From: Sclerodactyla briareus
Lineage: Eukaryota; Echinodermata; Holothuroidea; Dendrochirotida; Sclerodactylidae
Assembly (NCBI GenBank): GCA_026419785.1
Contig: JAODTK010005054.1
Location: 124,001 to 188,000 of the forward strand
Length of the DNA stretch: 64,000 nt
Reading direction: 5' to 3'
The position numbers and the translations under genes are program-made. Positions 1 to 13,566 of the stretch are shown in pieces. Numbering within the stretch: the first letter of the stretch is position 1; every line of letters starts with the position of its first letter. The notes below the pieces were generated by a model. It saw only the letters and a program-made list of their open reading frames with translations. It was not told the DNA's origin and did not search any database.

Positions 1-400
1 ATAGGTGTCATATCCGAATTCCATACCAGCTGATATTATTCATGGATAATTAGATGAGATCTTCTATTTCAGTTCTTATATACATATTTTCACCTTCTAA
101 AGCAACGTTGATATAGTGGAAGCGCAGCCTTTTTGGGTGAAATTTCGAATGCCAACGATTTTCACAGTTTTCGAGAAATCTGGAATGGAAGATTGGAATG
201 AATATATGGATCCCCAAAATCGTGATTTTTCCCATTCGTGCAATAAAATAGTCTGGTTACAGTATTTGATTTACAGAACACTGGCTCAATATGATCTTTT
301 CCCTGGCTTCATTGGGTAGAATCACATTTATGCAATTTAATTCGTACAACTTCATTTTATACGCAGATGCAAATTCAAAGGAGGGGCGCAATAAATGAAT
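1..400. other. No recognisable feature
   Basis: AT-rich sequence leading into the minisatellite. Short open frames are present on both strands, but none has splice signals or a recognisable motif. Confidence 0.6.
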
Positions 401-1288
401 GATGAATGAATAGATGAATAATTAGATGAATGAATAGATGAATAATTAGATGAATGAATAGATGAATAATTAGATGAATGAATAGATGAATAATTAGATG
501 AATGAATAGATGAATAATTAGATGAATGAATAGATGAATAATTAGATGAATGAATAGATGAATAATTAGATGAATGAATAGATGAATAATTAGATGAATG
601 AATAGATGAATAATTAGATGAATGAATAGATGAATAATTAGATGAATGAATAGATGAATAATTAGATGAATGAATAGATGAATAATTAGATGAATGAATA
701 GATGAATAATTAGATGAATGAATAGATGAATAATTAGATGAATGAATAGATGAATAATTAGATGAATGAATAGATGAATAATTAGATGAATGAATAGATG
801 AATAATTAGATGAATGAATAGATGAATAATTAGATGAATGAATAGATGAATAATTAGATGAATGAATAGATGAATAATTAGATGAATGAATAGATGAATA
901 ATTAGATGAATGAATAGATGAATAATTAGATGAATGAATAGATGAATAATTAGATGAATGAATAGATGAATAATTAGATGAATGAATAGATGAATAATTA
1001 GATGAATGAATAGATGAATAATTAGATGAATGAATAGATGAATAATTAGATGAATGAATAGATGAATAATTAGATGAATGAATAGATGAATAATTAGATG
1101 AATGAATAGATGAATAATTAGATGAATGAATAGATGAATAATTAGATGAATGAATAGATGAATAATTAGATGAATGAATAGATGAATAATTAGATGAATG
1201 AATAGATGAATAATTAGATGAATGAATAGATGAATAATTAGATGAATGAATAGATGAATAATTAGATGAATGAATAGATGAATAATTA
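401..1288. repeat. 24-bp minisatellite, 37 perfect copies
   Basis: The unit is two related 12-mers, gatgaatgaata and gatgaataatta, repeated head to tail. Every unit reads the same by eye from 401 to 1288, which gives 37 copies and 888 bp. The minus strand is open in two frames only because 24 is divisible by three; those frames read as low-complexity SSNYSSIH and LIIHLFIH repeats and are not taken as genes. Perfect homogeneity suggests recent expansion or an assembly artefact. Confidence 0.97.
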
Positions 1289-3283
1289 GAAAAATAATAG
1301 AATAAAGAAGAAAACAAAATAAATTAAATAAATAAAATAAAGAAATAAATAAATAAATATCGTATAAGCTATATATCCCTTCATTTTCATAAATCACCGG
1401 AATCGCTAATTAGAGTGACTACTGTTTTCTATTCCATTCAGGCCGGATTCCCAGATGGATCGAACTCTCGCCAATGAGTATCCCGTTTTATAGAGGTGGA
1501 CTGAAGGTCATCGTTCATTCAAACTCCATTATTATTAGTCTGGAATCTATACATGCATGACGATATCGTGATGATGCAATTTCACTCATTGGATTTCATT
1601 TTCCGATCTTAGTTTGGCGGCATATGCCTGATTGCAAGTCTGGTGATACCCGTCGAATATTTCTAATAGAGGGAACTGCAACCATGGTGCATATCTCCCC
1701 ATATAGTTTTAATATCAATTACATGACTGATCGTTTCGAGAGGAAAGTTCATATGTAGGAGGGGGGTGGGGTGGCCCATTTCATTTCTAGAAACTGAAAA
1801 GAAGGAGTTTATCTCTTCAAGTCTTGTAAGGAACCTAAGCGAGATTGCTTGAGAGAAGGTGCGAAACTCCCTGGATGTCTCTCAAATAATCTGTTATCAC
1901 TACTTGCAAAGATTGTTTAGAAACCCACAGCTTCTTTTCTCGAGTTTTCATTTTGCGAATCATCCGGACTAGCTTGTATCTCACGTTATTTGTGGTGTTA
2001 TTGTCGCCTCTATTTAAGCCCGTGTTGATATCGCTATGTATACGGTTCATGAATCTTATCAATAAGCTACATATATTTGTATCTAATATAATTTGCTCAT
2101 ATTAGGAAAACTACGCGATTTCAACCGGGAGGAGAAGCAATAATAAATAGATTATTGCTATCATTCTTGTTATATTTAGTAATATCCTCACGGTGGCTGA
2201 CGGGGTTGTTCTGGCTAGTGGCTGATGAGTGCATTGACCCTAATGTTGCGTTCACTAAGAAAACAGCGGATATGAGTCTAAAAGGAAAGTGATACTGGGT
2301 GAAGTAGAATTATTCACAAACAGAGGTGATATTTAATGAATTATACAATGAACTAATATGAAGGACTTTTACTTCGAAGGCGGCGGGATGCTATCACTTT
2401 AAACTCATTTGTGAAATATTTACCGCAGCGATCTGTCTATATCATTTTCCGGATCCGTATTTAATCTTTGTTTATGAGCAATTCATTTTACAAGCGCCAT
2501 ATTAGTTCGAAAGGAAAAATAAGTATGTAGAAACAGTCAAGAGGAATTGCTAGTGAGGGCTACGGAATTATATAGACGTGTCACGTAAAAGGCAATTACA
2601 GTTTACAGGATCTGCGGTGGAATAACTGAATAATAAAATTACTGTTTATAGTAGAGCAGGCGTAATCGGACTGTGTTGGTAATTGCAATGCTCCCGTATA
2701 GTCCACCAAGCTATAAGCACAGAATAACGTTGGTCAGCTCGGAGAGGTAAGTGACGATATTAATGGTAATTTATGATCAATTACATGCCCTGGCGAGTGA
2801 CATATTGCATTTACCTAGGATATCCTTGATCGTGTGACTGGTAGAATCCAGTTCATCGCTGATGTTGGGAACTGATACAAAAAGGGCCACGTTCGATTAT
2901 TTAAAACTTACCGTCAGTTACATGCATATGAATGTTGTGTTGTCTGTGTGCTTTGGGTGGGTTTTCTCTTCATGAAAACCACTTTACCATGTCATTTCAA
3001 GTTCCTTGTTTGCGGATGACAAACAGACATATCTTATCATGTAAGAATAGTGAGTTCAATATATACGATTATCATTCCATGCGAAAAAATGTGTTGACGA
3101 TCACATTCCTGTCCATTTACACCACTGTACTACGATACAGTGATCCATACATGATAATCGATTGATATTGTAGAATGTACAGTATAGTTTGAATGAGATA
3201 TAACTATCATATACAGTAGCTGTTTTTAAAGTAGGGTGGCGAGCCTCAATGATAATTTCGTAGTACCATTTACAGATGTTGTG
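1289..3283. other. No recognisable gene; A-rich leader then unique sequence
   Basis: Positions 1289-1360 are A-rich, made of imperfect AAATAA repeats that look like decayed flank of the minisatellite. The rest is unique AT-rich DNA in which I see no exon, RNA gene or repeat. Confidence 0.55.
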
Positions 3284-3432
3284 ATGTAGCAACTGGGTAA
3301 CACGTGGCAACATCTGACTGTGTTGTGTGGGGGCTCATTAACTAGCCCTCTCATGCCAACAACGGAGTGTGACTTGGTAATACGTGGGCAACATTCCGAT
3401 TGTGTTGTGGGGGGCTTTATAAGAGTGCCCAT
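3284..3432. repeat. Two-copy tandem duplication, about 81-bp period
   Basis: The segment around gtaacacgtgg (near 3297) recurs as gtaatacgtgg (near 3378). Each copy is followed by a tgtgttgtgtggggg-like run. The copies are diverged and no coding sense is apparent. Confidence 0.7.
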
Positions 3433-4149
3433 ATTCACTTGCCGGACACGGGGGTAGCGAGGTTATCACAATGAGATGACTCAGTAACCATAAACCCCCA
3501 ATGACGATTGACAGTTACATAGATGTCCAGCGTCCACCAGGTCAAGTATTTCACCATGATATCTTCGATAATATATCATCAGGAAACGGAATGCACTTTG
3601 TGTTAATACCTGTCACATGGTTGAGTTTTGGGCAAATCTGTGCCTAGCGTATGGGCAGTTGGATTGTATATTCTGGTGCGTTATGAGTTGCTGGCAACAC
3701 GTTTGCTTTTGTCATTTGTCGACATACGAAGAGATACACGGATATCGCATAAAAATATAAAGTTTTTTTCCGTATAGCTTCCCTCTTCGGTAGATGCTTG
3801 GTAAAGAGCTGCTTGGCTGATGATCCAGCCTTGGTTACAGTCTGTTATCTGATTGATTGTTTGATTGTGAAACTGGGATTCACACGCAGTGTTTAGTACT
3901 GGGGAGGGGCATGTCGGGAGATGCTAACACTCCGAATAAATAGCGCAGCATGGTATAACTGGCTCATCGTGAATACGAGTCTGCGATGAAACAGTGAATA
4001 ATGTCGGGATTAGATTCGATTTGATGATTCTACGGGTTTTGGGAAGCCATTGAGGCTTATCTGGAACGCTGGCTATATTGATCGTGGATGAGCACCGGCG
4101 ATAACTCGCCTCCTCTTCTCGACCAGTGCTCAGATAATATCGAGGCAAG
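3433..4149. other. No recognisable feature
   Basis: Unique sequence; nothing supportable was seen on either strand. Confidence 0.5.
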
Positions 4150-4478
4150 GGTGTAAGCGGGACGCCATTTTACGTCCTCATCCGAAAGGACTATCAGCGA
4201 ACTCCAAGACCCGACCACTTTATCGGAACCCAGAGGAGCGGAAGTTCAAGTTCAAAGCGACTGCTCACAGCCATCACTTATTGCAAATATCCCGTAACAA
4301 ACCCCAGCAACCCCAAAAATCTTTGAGTCGTAACTGGAGTGAAGACCAAGACCCTCGCCATCGCAACTGCGGACAGCAACCTAGGGAAAAACTTCCGGTG
4401 ACTGCTGGGTTTCGAACCCGGGATATTTGCTTGGAAGTGTCAGTGATACCACTCTACCATCCATCCCGCCCATGGTGG
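4150..4478 (-). mobile_element. tRNA-derived SINE (second SINE family), minus strand
   Basis: Read on the minus strand, the element opens with a tRNA-like head. An A-box-like ggtagagtggtatc is followed about 40 bp later by the B-box-like gggttcgaaaccc (plus-strand 4407-4419). A unique body follows, and the tail contains tttcggatgaggacgtaaaa (near 4160-4185), a motif I recall from tRNA-SINE tails of invertebrates. A related head and body start occur at 47806. No poly(A) or target duplication was resolved. The RNA polymerase III boxes and paired copies support a SINE rather than a working tRNA gene, because the acceptor stem cannot be closed. Confidence 0.75.
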
Positions 4479-5742
4479 AGTGGTATTAGACCATTAGATT
4501 AGTTTTTCTGTCGAGAAATAGTCCTAGGAAATGTCCTAGAGCCCTTTCTTCCCCCAAATCCGTTATTGACAAAGAAAGAATTGCCGAAGTTGAATAAAAT
4601 TGCTGGAATCGAAGCTACATTTTCTTGGATTATAATGAGATTTTTTACACTGCAGTTGTGAGGGTAAAAAATTAATCTTTCCGTACTAACTGCTGCGTTA
4701 AGACATGATAAAAACCGTTCAGCATCTGCGAAGGTATGCAGGATGTTGCCAAAAAGCGGTAACTTTATCAAACATATGGATGTGCAACATTAGTAATTAT
4801 CTTAATATTCACCCAAGGCCATTATGACCTAATTGAAATTGTGGGGTGCTGTACACTGACGTTCCTGCAATTCTGCACAAAGCATCTCTTTGTTTCGCTT
4901 CGTAATTTCAATCGTTTCGTCATAGTACACAAAGTAAGAAGAAAATCCAATATGAGGTAATAGTGGGGTGATCTAGAACAGAGCAACAATTATGAGCTTT
5001 CCCAAATACTCGATGAAGCGGGACGTCCCTCCGGCGGCGTGTCCAATTTATTGGAACATGTGAAGTGGACTAGATACGCACAGCGATTACAGTAATCCAA
5101 TTAGTGGCCACGGCTTATATACCACTTCGAGGATAGCCCACGACTCTCGCAAGCCCTCTGCGGATACGACCTTTTCGAATTAAATCTGTGTATCCCCGCA
5201 CGGAATAATCGGGATTAAAAACCCATGTGAGGCAATCATTCGTAAAGAGGTCAAAATAACAGGAATCCCGGCGGCTCCCGCGTATGTCTCACAACAGCCG
5301 AATCCGGGTCAATAGGAATACTGCTCCGGGGCTCACAGGTAAAATGCATAATAGGAATTATTCGGTACCTGGGAGAGCGTAGTCGATTGTAATCAATTTT
5401 ACATTTTCTGGAGGAATGTAGTCGCTCGTCAAGAAATATTATATGACGCCATTTGATTTGATCACGGAGTAGGCGCGAAATTGTAGGATGTTTGTCATTC
5501 CCGTCTAAGCACGTCAGAGCATGATGTTGTTCCACCACAGGAGCGAATCGTTAGCAGGTTAGTGGGTATATAAGTTTCCATTCTGAACCGTTGTTCGCCC
5601 CAGCCCATGTGAAGATTATGATGGACGAAAAGGATGAAGTCCGGTTGGAGGTACATAGGGCAGTTAAATAAACGGTTGTGGAAATATATCAATGATTACT
5701 TCACCTTAGCTATGATTACCTATTGCCTATTACTTCATTTTT
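4479..5742. other. No recognisable feature
   Basis: Unique sequence between a SINE and a LINE tail; no splice-bounded open frame that resembles a protein was found. Confidence 0.5.
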
Positions 5743-5966
5743 TCACTTTAGTGAAAAAAGAAATGACAAATCCTCATAAAAGACCCCGAGCCAACATCCC
5801 GAGAGAGAAGAAAAACCCAGATATCTAACTGATACGCCCACCGTTCTTGATTAATTTAAGACTGTTCGCATTGTTGAACGCATTCACACTCTTCGACAGA
5901 ACAACATCTTCAGGAAGGATATTCCATCATTAATAACTCTCCGCGAGAAGATATATTACGAATGTC
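5743..5966 (-). mobile_element. 5'-truncated CR1-type LINE, 3' end only
   Basis: This segment matches, with many substitutions, the 3' end of the long LINE at 30425-33383. Shared pieces are the last reverse-transcriptase codons (plus-strand gaacgcattcacactctt), the short 3' UTR with cctcataaa, and a terminal tttagtgaa. Homology stops near 5966, just past ttacgaatgtcc, as expected for a 5'-truncated insertion. The residual frame is broken, so it is a dead copy. Unlike the long copy it has no (TAG)n at its 3' border. Confidence 0.85.
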
Positions 5967-7306
5967 CAATTACATCGTTGACTACGATGTGATTGGATAT
6001 TCGGCCACACCTAATGAGGTCTTGAGGGTGATGGATTGTGATAGCTATGCAATAATGTGTTCTGTTTTTCTCTTTAACTATATAGGCAACAAATTGACGC
6101 AAAGTCATGAAGTACTTGACTGTTAGAATCTCATCAATGTCATGACATTATACTCGTTCTTTCCACAGATAGATGAACGGATAGATGAAGATTTACGACC
6201 CTACTTCTACTTTAATAGATAACATACTTTCTAATTCAGTCAAACCAAACGTGTTGTGGTTTGTGATATTACGGATCATTTTCCAATATTCTCCGTCACC
6301 AATAACGAAATAGAGAGCATCCGTGCTTCAAGTATTAACAGAAATAATACTTTTTAATAATTTTGAACGCGCGAATAGTGAACTCACTAACGTTCGATTC
6401 GCAATGAATTGAACGTTGAGACGTCATTGAGGATTGTTATGAGATACTTGGATCAGAAAATCGATGACTGTTGCCCTACAGGAAAGTAAGTACAAGCGGA
6501 AAAAAAAAATTCATATGAAAAATCACTACGAAAGATGACGATGGTAAAATGGTATCTTAAACTAAATTTGTCAATCTCTATGTTATATATGTCCAGCGAC
6601 CTTGCATTGCTGCAACACAACTTATTGACAAAATCTCATCTGGCCGGGATTATCGGCTGAGAACAGTGCCTATTTATGATTTTTCTGGAGCTTGTGATCC
6701 AATTTGCCCATTACAATTCTAGGAGGAGATTGTCCAGTTGTGGCGTTCGTGGTTTATCACACAGTCGGTTCGACAGCTATTCCAAAGACCGCCAGCAATT
6801 TGAACGGCAGTACACCAGTATGGCGTCAGGTGCTAACGGGGTACCTCAATGTTTCATACTGGAGTTTTACTATTCATCCTAGTATAAATGACCCGCGTCA
6901 TTCTTCTAGAAATTCGAACTTCATTTTTATCGAAATAGGAATATTTTGTACGGGTCGATCCCATTAAAACACGTATCGAATTCTATAAGGACATGATAGT
7001 TTTGTAATATATGCAGTTCCATTGTTTTGGAGATCTTGAGATGCTAAAAAATATTTCATTTGTATATTCATCAGTTCGGAATATTTTCTAAAGTTCCATA
7101 GGGTGTGCGTTTCTGTTGTCTATAACGAACGCACCAGTACACCAATTTGACTACCATGTTATTGCAATACCAACAACGGTATCCTCGGAATTACCCCTAT
7201 CATGGGACAATCCAAAACAGCAATTTTATTCAGTAACTAGTGCATTTCTCTGGAACATTATTTCAATTATATCAATAATGATATAACGTGAAATTCCATC
7301 AAGGTT
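5967..7306. other. No recognisable feature
   Basis: Unique AT-rich DNA. A short A run lies near 6500. No exon, tRNA or transposon end was identified. Confidence 0.5.
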
Positions 7307-7325
7307 TATATATATATATATATAT
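7307..7325. repeat. (TA)n microsatellite
   Basis: About nine uninterrupted TA dinucleotides. Confidence 0.95.
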
Positions 7326-10300
7326 GAATATTGGAATGGATAAAGTATTTTGGTCTCTACACCGTTGGTACTTCAAATAATAACTAAGTTACATCAATAA
7401 AATAAGTTTTATTAATGACAATTTTATAAACAAATATGTATACGATACGAAAAGTAGAAATAAACTTGAAACTTGAATTTGTTTCTCCCCACAATATCTG
7501 CCACGGGAGCCCAGTCTATTGCACCGGGGATAACAGAAGCGATACTTCGTCTGAAATGTAGGAGAGGATATTGAACCATGTTCATACGCACGTTGAAATC
7601 TATTCGAATAAGACAAAAACACTTCCGTAAATATTGAAGATTCATACGGTCGATGCTGCATATGCTCCCATTGGACTGACAATTGGTCCATGGTCCAGTA
7701 ACGGGCACATTATCTCCGACTGGGGAGTACTGAAACAACGATGCTCCCCATACTGCGATATCTAACATTGTCATGTAGGATAGGAGTATAGTCTCAGTAA
7801 TGCGGTGGGCTATGCGTATGCAGTTCTGGTAGTGAACTGTTATCGGTAAGTGCTACATGGAATTTTCATACAACCTAACAAGCCCACATCGTCTCGCAAA
7901 CTCTGCAGTTTGAATCGATCGAGAAAAAAGGGAGCGAGCAGGGAAGAGTCGGCGTCTTCTGATTGTGGATGACATATTCCCACCTAGGGGGCGTAATCAC
8001 AATTCCCAGTTAGGGTGTGAACTTTGGGACCGACAAGACGTTCTGTTCGAGACTGACCTTTTGATGACTATTTGTACTTTTCCCGGGTATTTCGGCGACC
8101 GTGGTGACGTTCACGACGAGAGGAGGGGGTGGGGGGGGGCGGGAGTTATGGCATTCTTCGTTCACGAACATCCATCTTCGGGGGGTCTATTCAAGGTTTA
8201 CTTAAAAATAGTCTTTGGCCGCGCGAGACCGACTTTTTTGCGATACGGGACGGGACTTTTCAATAGGATCAGGGGGGTTGTCACAACCCCCAATATTTAC
8301 GCCCTTGATGACTCCAGAGGTATTCAATCCCACGCATGTGAAATGGTTAACCTCGGGGTGTAGCGTCTCGGAAGAGATAATGCCGAAATTATTGTTAACC
8401 AATCACAGTCACAGTGATCGCAAGGAAGATGGATAAACCCTGAACGTATGCCGGGCTACTGGCGTTAGTCATTTGCCCTTTTTCATCAACAGTGATTTGG
8501 GAAGTTCCGGTTCTGTTCCAGAGTAAAGAAGTATTTGTACACTCGTTATAGGCCTCTTCTGTATATGTGCGCTACCTCAATCTTGGTATTATGACAAAGT
8601 CAATTGTTATCACATATCCTTGTGAACCGTTCATTTCCTCCGACGCTACTTGCCTACACCGTGTAACATCTAGTCATAGAGTATTGTATTACTCTGTTAT
8701 CCATGAAAGGATAGCCGCGCTTCAGGCATATAATGTCGATGTCATATTCAGAAATCACATTTATCGGTCTAAAAAGTTGAAAGCGACTGGTAGTTAGTGA
8801 CCACATATCGATTAGATATAAACTAGGTCAGGTGATCCCGGACATTTAATTTAATAGCAATACTTGCATACTTGAAGGATCCATCATCGTCATATTCATT
8901 GCCAGTATCGTCATATTCATTACCAGTGAAATTATACGAGTAATAGGTCCAGCAAGTTTGCTACAGCGTGATCAGCATATCATATTCCGCAAATTTCAAG
9001 TGTATATCCAGGTATAATTGCTCTGCGTGTGAAACTGGAGGCCAACACTACAATGGGAACACATCTGGTCATCGCAAATGTGATAAATATAGAACGGACA
9101 TAACAAAAACAAGACGTGTATGCAAATAGGAGAAGCAGGACGATTGGTGGTAATTAGGGCAAGTAGTGACCCAAACATTAGACACCCGTAGCTGTCACTG
9201 CCAAACAACGTAGATTGACCTATATATCAAAGTACGATGGCATTGTCGAAAATGAAGATGACAAAGGTGTGAGAATTCCGACCATTTTGAAAGAAGCAGC
9301 TCGCTCTGTGATTCTGTCATAACAATTCTAGTTCTACAAACTCCCCAGATTGAAGATAGTATTCCTGTAAAAGATCAAATTATGTGATACCTACTCAATA
9401 GTCATGATGTTAATATTGATTTGCCCATTCTGCCGTAATGTCCAAGAAAAGCACTGGAGAAATTGTTTGAAAAAGCGCTACATAAACCGTGGGAAACGTC
9501 CACAGCTGAATTCAGATTTATTCTGCTATTTGTCATCAACGAAGTACATTGTATCTTTCAATAACAAACACGTACACATCACCCTCTCGGTGTGTCATGT
9601 TTCCCTACGTTTCGGTTACTGATGTATTCTCTGCTACAGTTATTGGTACAATAATGCTTCCTGGAAGGCATTATCCTTCATTTCCGCGTTCCACTTATTT
9701 GAGGATCAGGTAGTGCCGGAATTGGAATCACACAGGACACCTGGTCATGGGAGATTATAATGACAAACCCTAATGTGAACACAAATAAACACATGTCATC
9801 AATTTAGGTGTTGTCAATAATTGCCCATATGAAGTCTCAGGATGTCGGTCGAATGGAGGTTGTAAACGCAGGTGACACCCTTCCATATTTTGTCCTCGGC
9901 ATCTACTTTCCTTTGCTGCCAGAGTGGGATGGATATCCCAATAATTATCGTGAATACTGCTATATTTGATATTGGCAACTTCAAAATGTAATTTCATCAG
10001 ATACGAATCGACAGCTAACAGTATGGACCAATAGCAGATGGTGATTGTTCCACAATTCCCAATGCAGCCCGACCAATCGTGCACGGCTGATGGTGTTGCT
10101 TTTTCACACATTGATCAAACAAGTATGGGTCCGGGGCTGCATTCTAATTGCTCGCCTAAGGCTGACCAAACCAACGTAGCCTCGCACAAGCTGTTATCCC
10201 AACGCTTCACAGCAGTTCCCTCTCTCCAATTCGATGGGAGCTTGTATAGTGAGGAAAATGCTCACCTGACCTCGGAAAGGTGACAACCCAGAATATGTTT

Positions 10301-11916
10301 ATCGACAAAGTTAGTGACGAACTGAACGGTAGCGGGAGGCGAATGGGTCGGCGTCATCGATGACATACGAGTGGAAGTCGTACACCAGTGAAATCGCCTC
10401 CTTTTCTAAGATATTTGCATGCGAGCAATTGTCACATTGCATATTATCACCAGTAATACATAAGAGGACCTTAGATATATTCATCCGTAACATGGAGGGT
10501 TCGCGTCTGTACAAAACACGTCTACCGAAGTTGACCACTGATGTATTTAGTATTACTAGATATGCTGTCTTTATAGGCACATAGATACACTGTGAATATG
10601 AATGCTACCTAAAATAACATTATGGTCAAGACTCGATGTAGCTAGGCCAGTTTGAACTCCTTCAGATGTATTCGAGCTGTATGTTAATCCTTTCTTTCCG
10701 CAGGCATGTCCCAGCTGTGGAAATGGGACTCAAATACATTTGTCACATCGGGTGAGGCTGAGGTCGCGTTGTGACCACGTTGTAGTAGTATCATTACATT
10801 GCGCAATGTCCCGTGGCAAACTCTATCCGAAACTAATGCAAGATTTTAGGTATGTATGGCATTGGTAGACAGAATAATAGATCATAGCTGTATAATATAT
10901 ATCACGGATTTGAGAATCTGTGAAAACATCCGAAATTGCTAATTCGTGCTGATAACTCTAGCAGATACGTCAAAGCTTGAGAGCGCCGAAGCGACCCGAA
11001 TGATCCACACATTCAGCGTCAAAATTAGCGGTGGTCGAAAAAATAAAATTTCAAGCATAAATGAAGCATTCGCCACTGATGTGTGGTAATTGACTAATCG
11101 ACCATGCGCGGGTGACCTACTTAGCCACAGTAGCCAGCCTAATTAAGAATCGTGCCTATCGACCCATAAACAATTGGCGATTAGTGATAACAATGACTCT
11201 GATTAAATTCCTAATTACTCAGTCTGTGTATCAATGATATGCATGGATCATGATGAATTTGTCCATTAATATACTCAAGTTAGAGTTTATGTTAATTTCC
11301 AACTCATTAACATAATCACACATGAACATGCATACATTTACATACAAGTATATACTGATATAGGCATATATAATATCTATAGGTAAGTAGACGTAGAAGG
11401 AACATAAATGGTTAAGATTCTTCCTGCCGTGGTTTCTACAGAACAAATAAGGAAAAGAAGGAGGAAGAGACCAGAGAAAAATAGCAGAAGAGGGGAGGAG
11501 AAAGAAGGAAAGAAATGGAGCGATGCCCTAATAAGATAAGAATTGAGATTGATAAATAAGAACTTTCAACGCCCCACCAGAGGATAATCTGGGTAACTTT
11601 GGAGCAGATAGATTTAAATTTTCTTTCAAAAGAATCACACTGTTCAAGTTTTTTCAAATTTGGGTTTGAAGAATTCCAGGGGTTTACACCAGTTCCACGT
11701 ATTTTATTTTTTTATTCCTTACTGTTCTCGTGTGCGGACTTATCGCACTATAATATTCAGAATACAACAAAACCTTTGACGAATACATTAACAAGTCTCA
11801 TTTCCTCAGAATGTATCACTGTGGTACTGTATTGATGCATTGTTTCCAGCAACATATTCCCCTCTTCATCGCAATTTGCTAATACTGTGGACCATTAATG
11901 CCCAAGTCAACCAAGT
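7326..11916. other. Long stretch without a recognised gene
   Basis: Near 7450-7475 the sequence aataaacttgaaacttgaa resembles the 3' tails of some invertebrate LINEs, but no LINE protein can be read beside it. A small tandem duplication (tcgtcatattcatt, twice) lies at 8887-8925. Open frames at 7965-8363 (plus) and 10311-10580 (minus) have no motif I know. A possible micro-exon at 10705-10752 is covered in the findings. Otherwise nothing is seen. Confidence 0.45.
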
Positions 11917-12170
11917 GGTTGGCACAACTGGTAGAGAGTCAGCCTGTGGGGTACCTGTTTGCCTTCGGCTGGGCGCCTCCTCAGAACAAGGAGTAGAAAG
12001 AACCGGCAAAGAAGGTACCGGCAAAGAAGCATCGCCGTATTCCGTGTTCATTGTGAATGATCCGCAGCTGACGATAAGGTACAGTATCTAGTCCACGTCA
12101 TTGCTGGGATGCGGTGACATGGTTTAATATACACACAACTGCTCGGCAGCAACCAGCAAAAAACAAAAAC
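11917..12170 (+). mobile_element. tRNA-derived SINE (first SINE family), decayed copy
   Basis: The head reads tggcacaactggtagag, an A-box match; the B box is not recognisable. The body and tail align with the better copy at 58708-59075. Shared blocks are attccgtgt, cgcagctgac followed by aaggtacagtatc, and ctgctcggca near the 3' end, which runs into an A-rich stretch (caaaaaacaaaaacacac). Two collinear copies 47 kb apart with Pol III boxes and a common non-tRNA body define a SINE family. Confidence 0.75.
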
Positions 12171-13390
12171 ACACATGGTGCCTTGGGATGCTTCAGGCTT
12201 CATCGTTTCAAATGGGGGAACTGGCTCTATAATTATGTCATCCGGCTTTATGTCATTCGGGTTTTGTCATTAGGCCCACGATTGTCATGCAAGTGATGAT
12301 TACGCATTTATTACAGAAAGCCATGCAAAGTCGGATTCGTTGAACTGTCTTTTCTAAGTAGCCTAATGTGAAGTGCAACCACTATATACAATAAATACTG
12401 GCGTGAGCGTGTGGGACCAGATGGGAGAACGGCACCCCCTGCTACGCTATGCTGAGCATACATATAAATCGACCTGCCGTAGAGTAAAACATGATACTGA
12501 TTCATATGTAATGAATCGTACACTGAGAGGTGGACGCTTCACAACAAGGGATGGACATACATATTTTAACAGTCAGATCTCCGCAATGTAACGACTAGAA
12601 TAATTGCAAGAACTACTGCAGAACGAACGACTCCAACCCAAAGTTGGAAATTTAGCGGATGATTATGTTTTTTACTAATCAACTATTTATACAAAAGTTA
12701 CACGAGTTTTACAGAGTCTCTAAACACTAACCATACCTACAACCCAATAAAGTGGTATAGCAGTCACTCTCTGCCCGTGATAATGACATCTGTACCTCCT
12801 TTGTATTTGATTGGCTGTGACAGGTTACTCATCCAATCACACGAATCGTACAGCAGTTATTATTTTTTCGCGAATGCGGTCCCTAAAATCTACCGTACAA
12901 ATAATCAACATGCAATGTGCTGCACAGCAGGAACATGCTGCAAGCTAATTACCTCACTAATACATGTTACATCTCATTAATTTGAAGATTCGGTAACAGC
13001 CTCCACTGTACTAAGATATAGGACGGAGTACACAGGGGATAAGAAACTGCGGAATTCCGCAGGTTTTTTGAAATGTATACCTTATGAACACTAATGAACG
13101 ATGAACTGAGGTGATTATATCTACTGTTCTCAGTTCCTTCGATAAGGAAAAGTAACTGTCACTATTTGTTACCAGGTTACCACTGCTACTTGACCCTGAC
13201 TAATTATTATAATACGTGCGGAATGTTTACCGTATGTTGAATTCACAAGTGACTACAATCATCTCCAGGGGCATGACAAAGGACCTTAACGGAGAATGTT
13301 CCGCCTTTTACCCTGCTTTTACCTAGCCAGTTTTTGAACTTAGGCATTGGAATTCCCAGAATTCTGTTGATTGCTGTTTAATTATGATAT
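12171..13390. other. No recognisable feature
   Basis: Unique sequence; several 60-72 codon open frames, none with recognisable motifs. Confidence 0.5.
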
Positions 13391-13566
13391 CTTAGGAGGG
13401 TTGTTTTATACCTATTGCCTGGCTCCATTCCGACTCTCAACACCAAGTCTAAACCAAAATAAGAAAGAGTGCAATTACAGCATCTTGTACACTTTCTTAT
13501 TTTAGTGTTAGTCTTGTCGTTGAGAGTCGGAATGGCGCCAGGCAATAGGCCTAAACACCCTCTTAA
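13391..13566. mobile_element. Hairpin MITE with terminal inverted repeats of about 75 bp
   Basis: The left arm includes cctattgcctgg and ccattccgactctcaac. The right arm carries their reverse complements, gttgagagtcggaatgg and ccaggcaatagg. The outermost pairs are roughly aggaggg and accctct. The loop is only about 20 bp, so nearly the whole element is one long stem. Flanking TTA/TTAA on both sides may be the target duplication. There is no open frame. This architecture is typical of a non-autonomous DNA transposon; the superfamily is undetermined. Confidence 0.85.

Noticed and set aside
352-1397. Long minus-strand frames over the 24-bp array (321 and 340 codons)
   Set aside because: The frames stay open only because the repeat period is a multiple of three; the peptides are pure low-complexity repeats with no gene signals.
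7965-8363. 132-codon plus-strand frame
   Set aside because: Composition is erratic, overlapping minus-strand frames are equally long, and there are no splice or domain signals.
10311-10580. 89-codon minus-strand frame with a CDNC motif, considered as a helicase zinc segment
   Set aside because: Only one CxxC pair is present, the surrounding residues do not match, and no neighbouring exons are seen.
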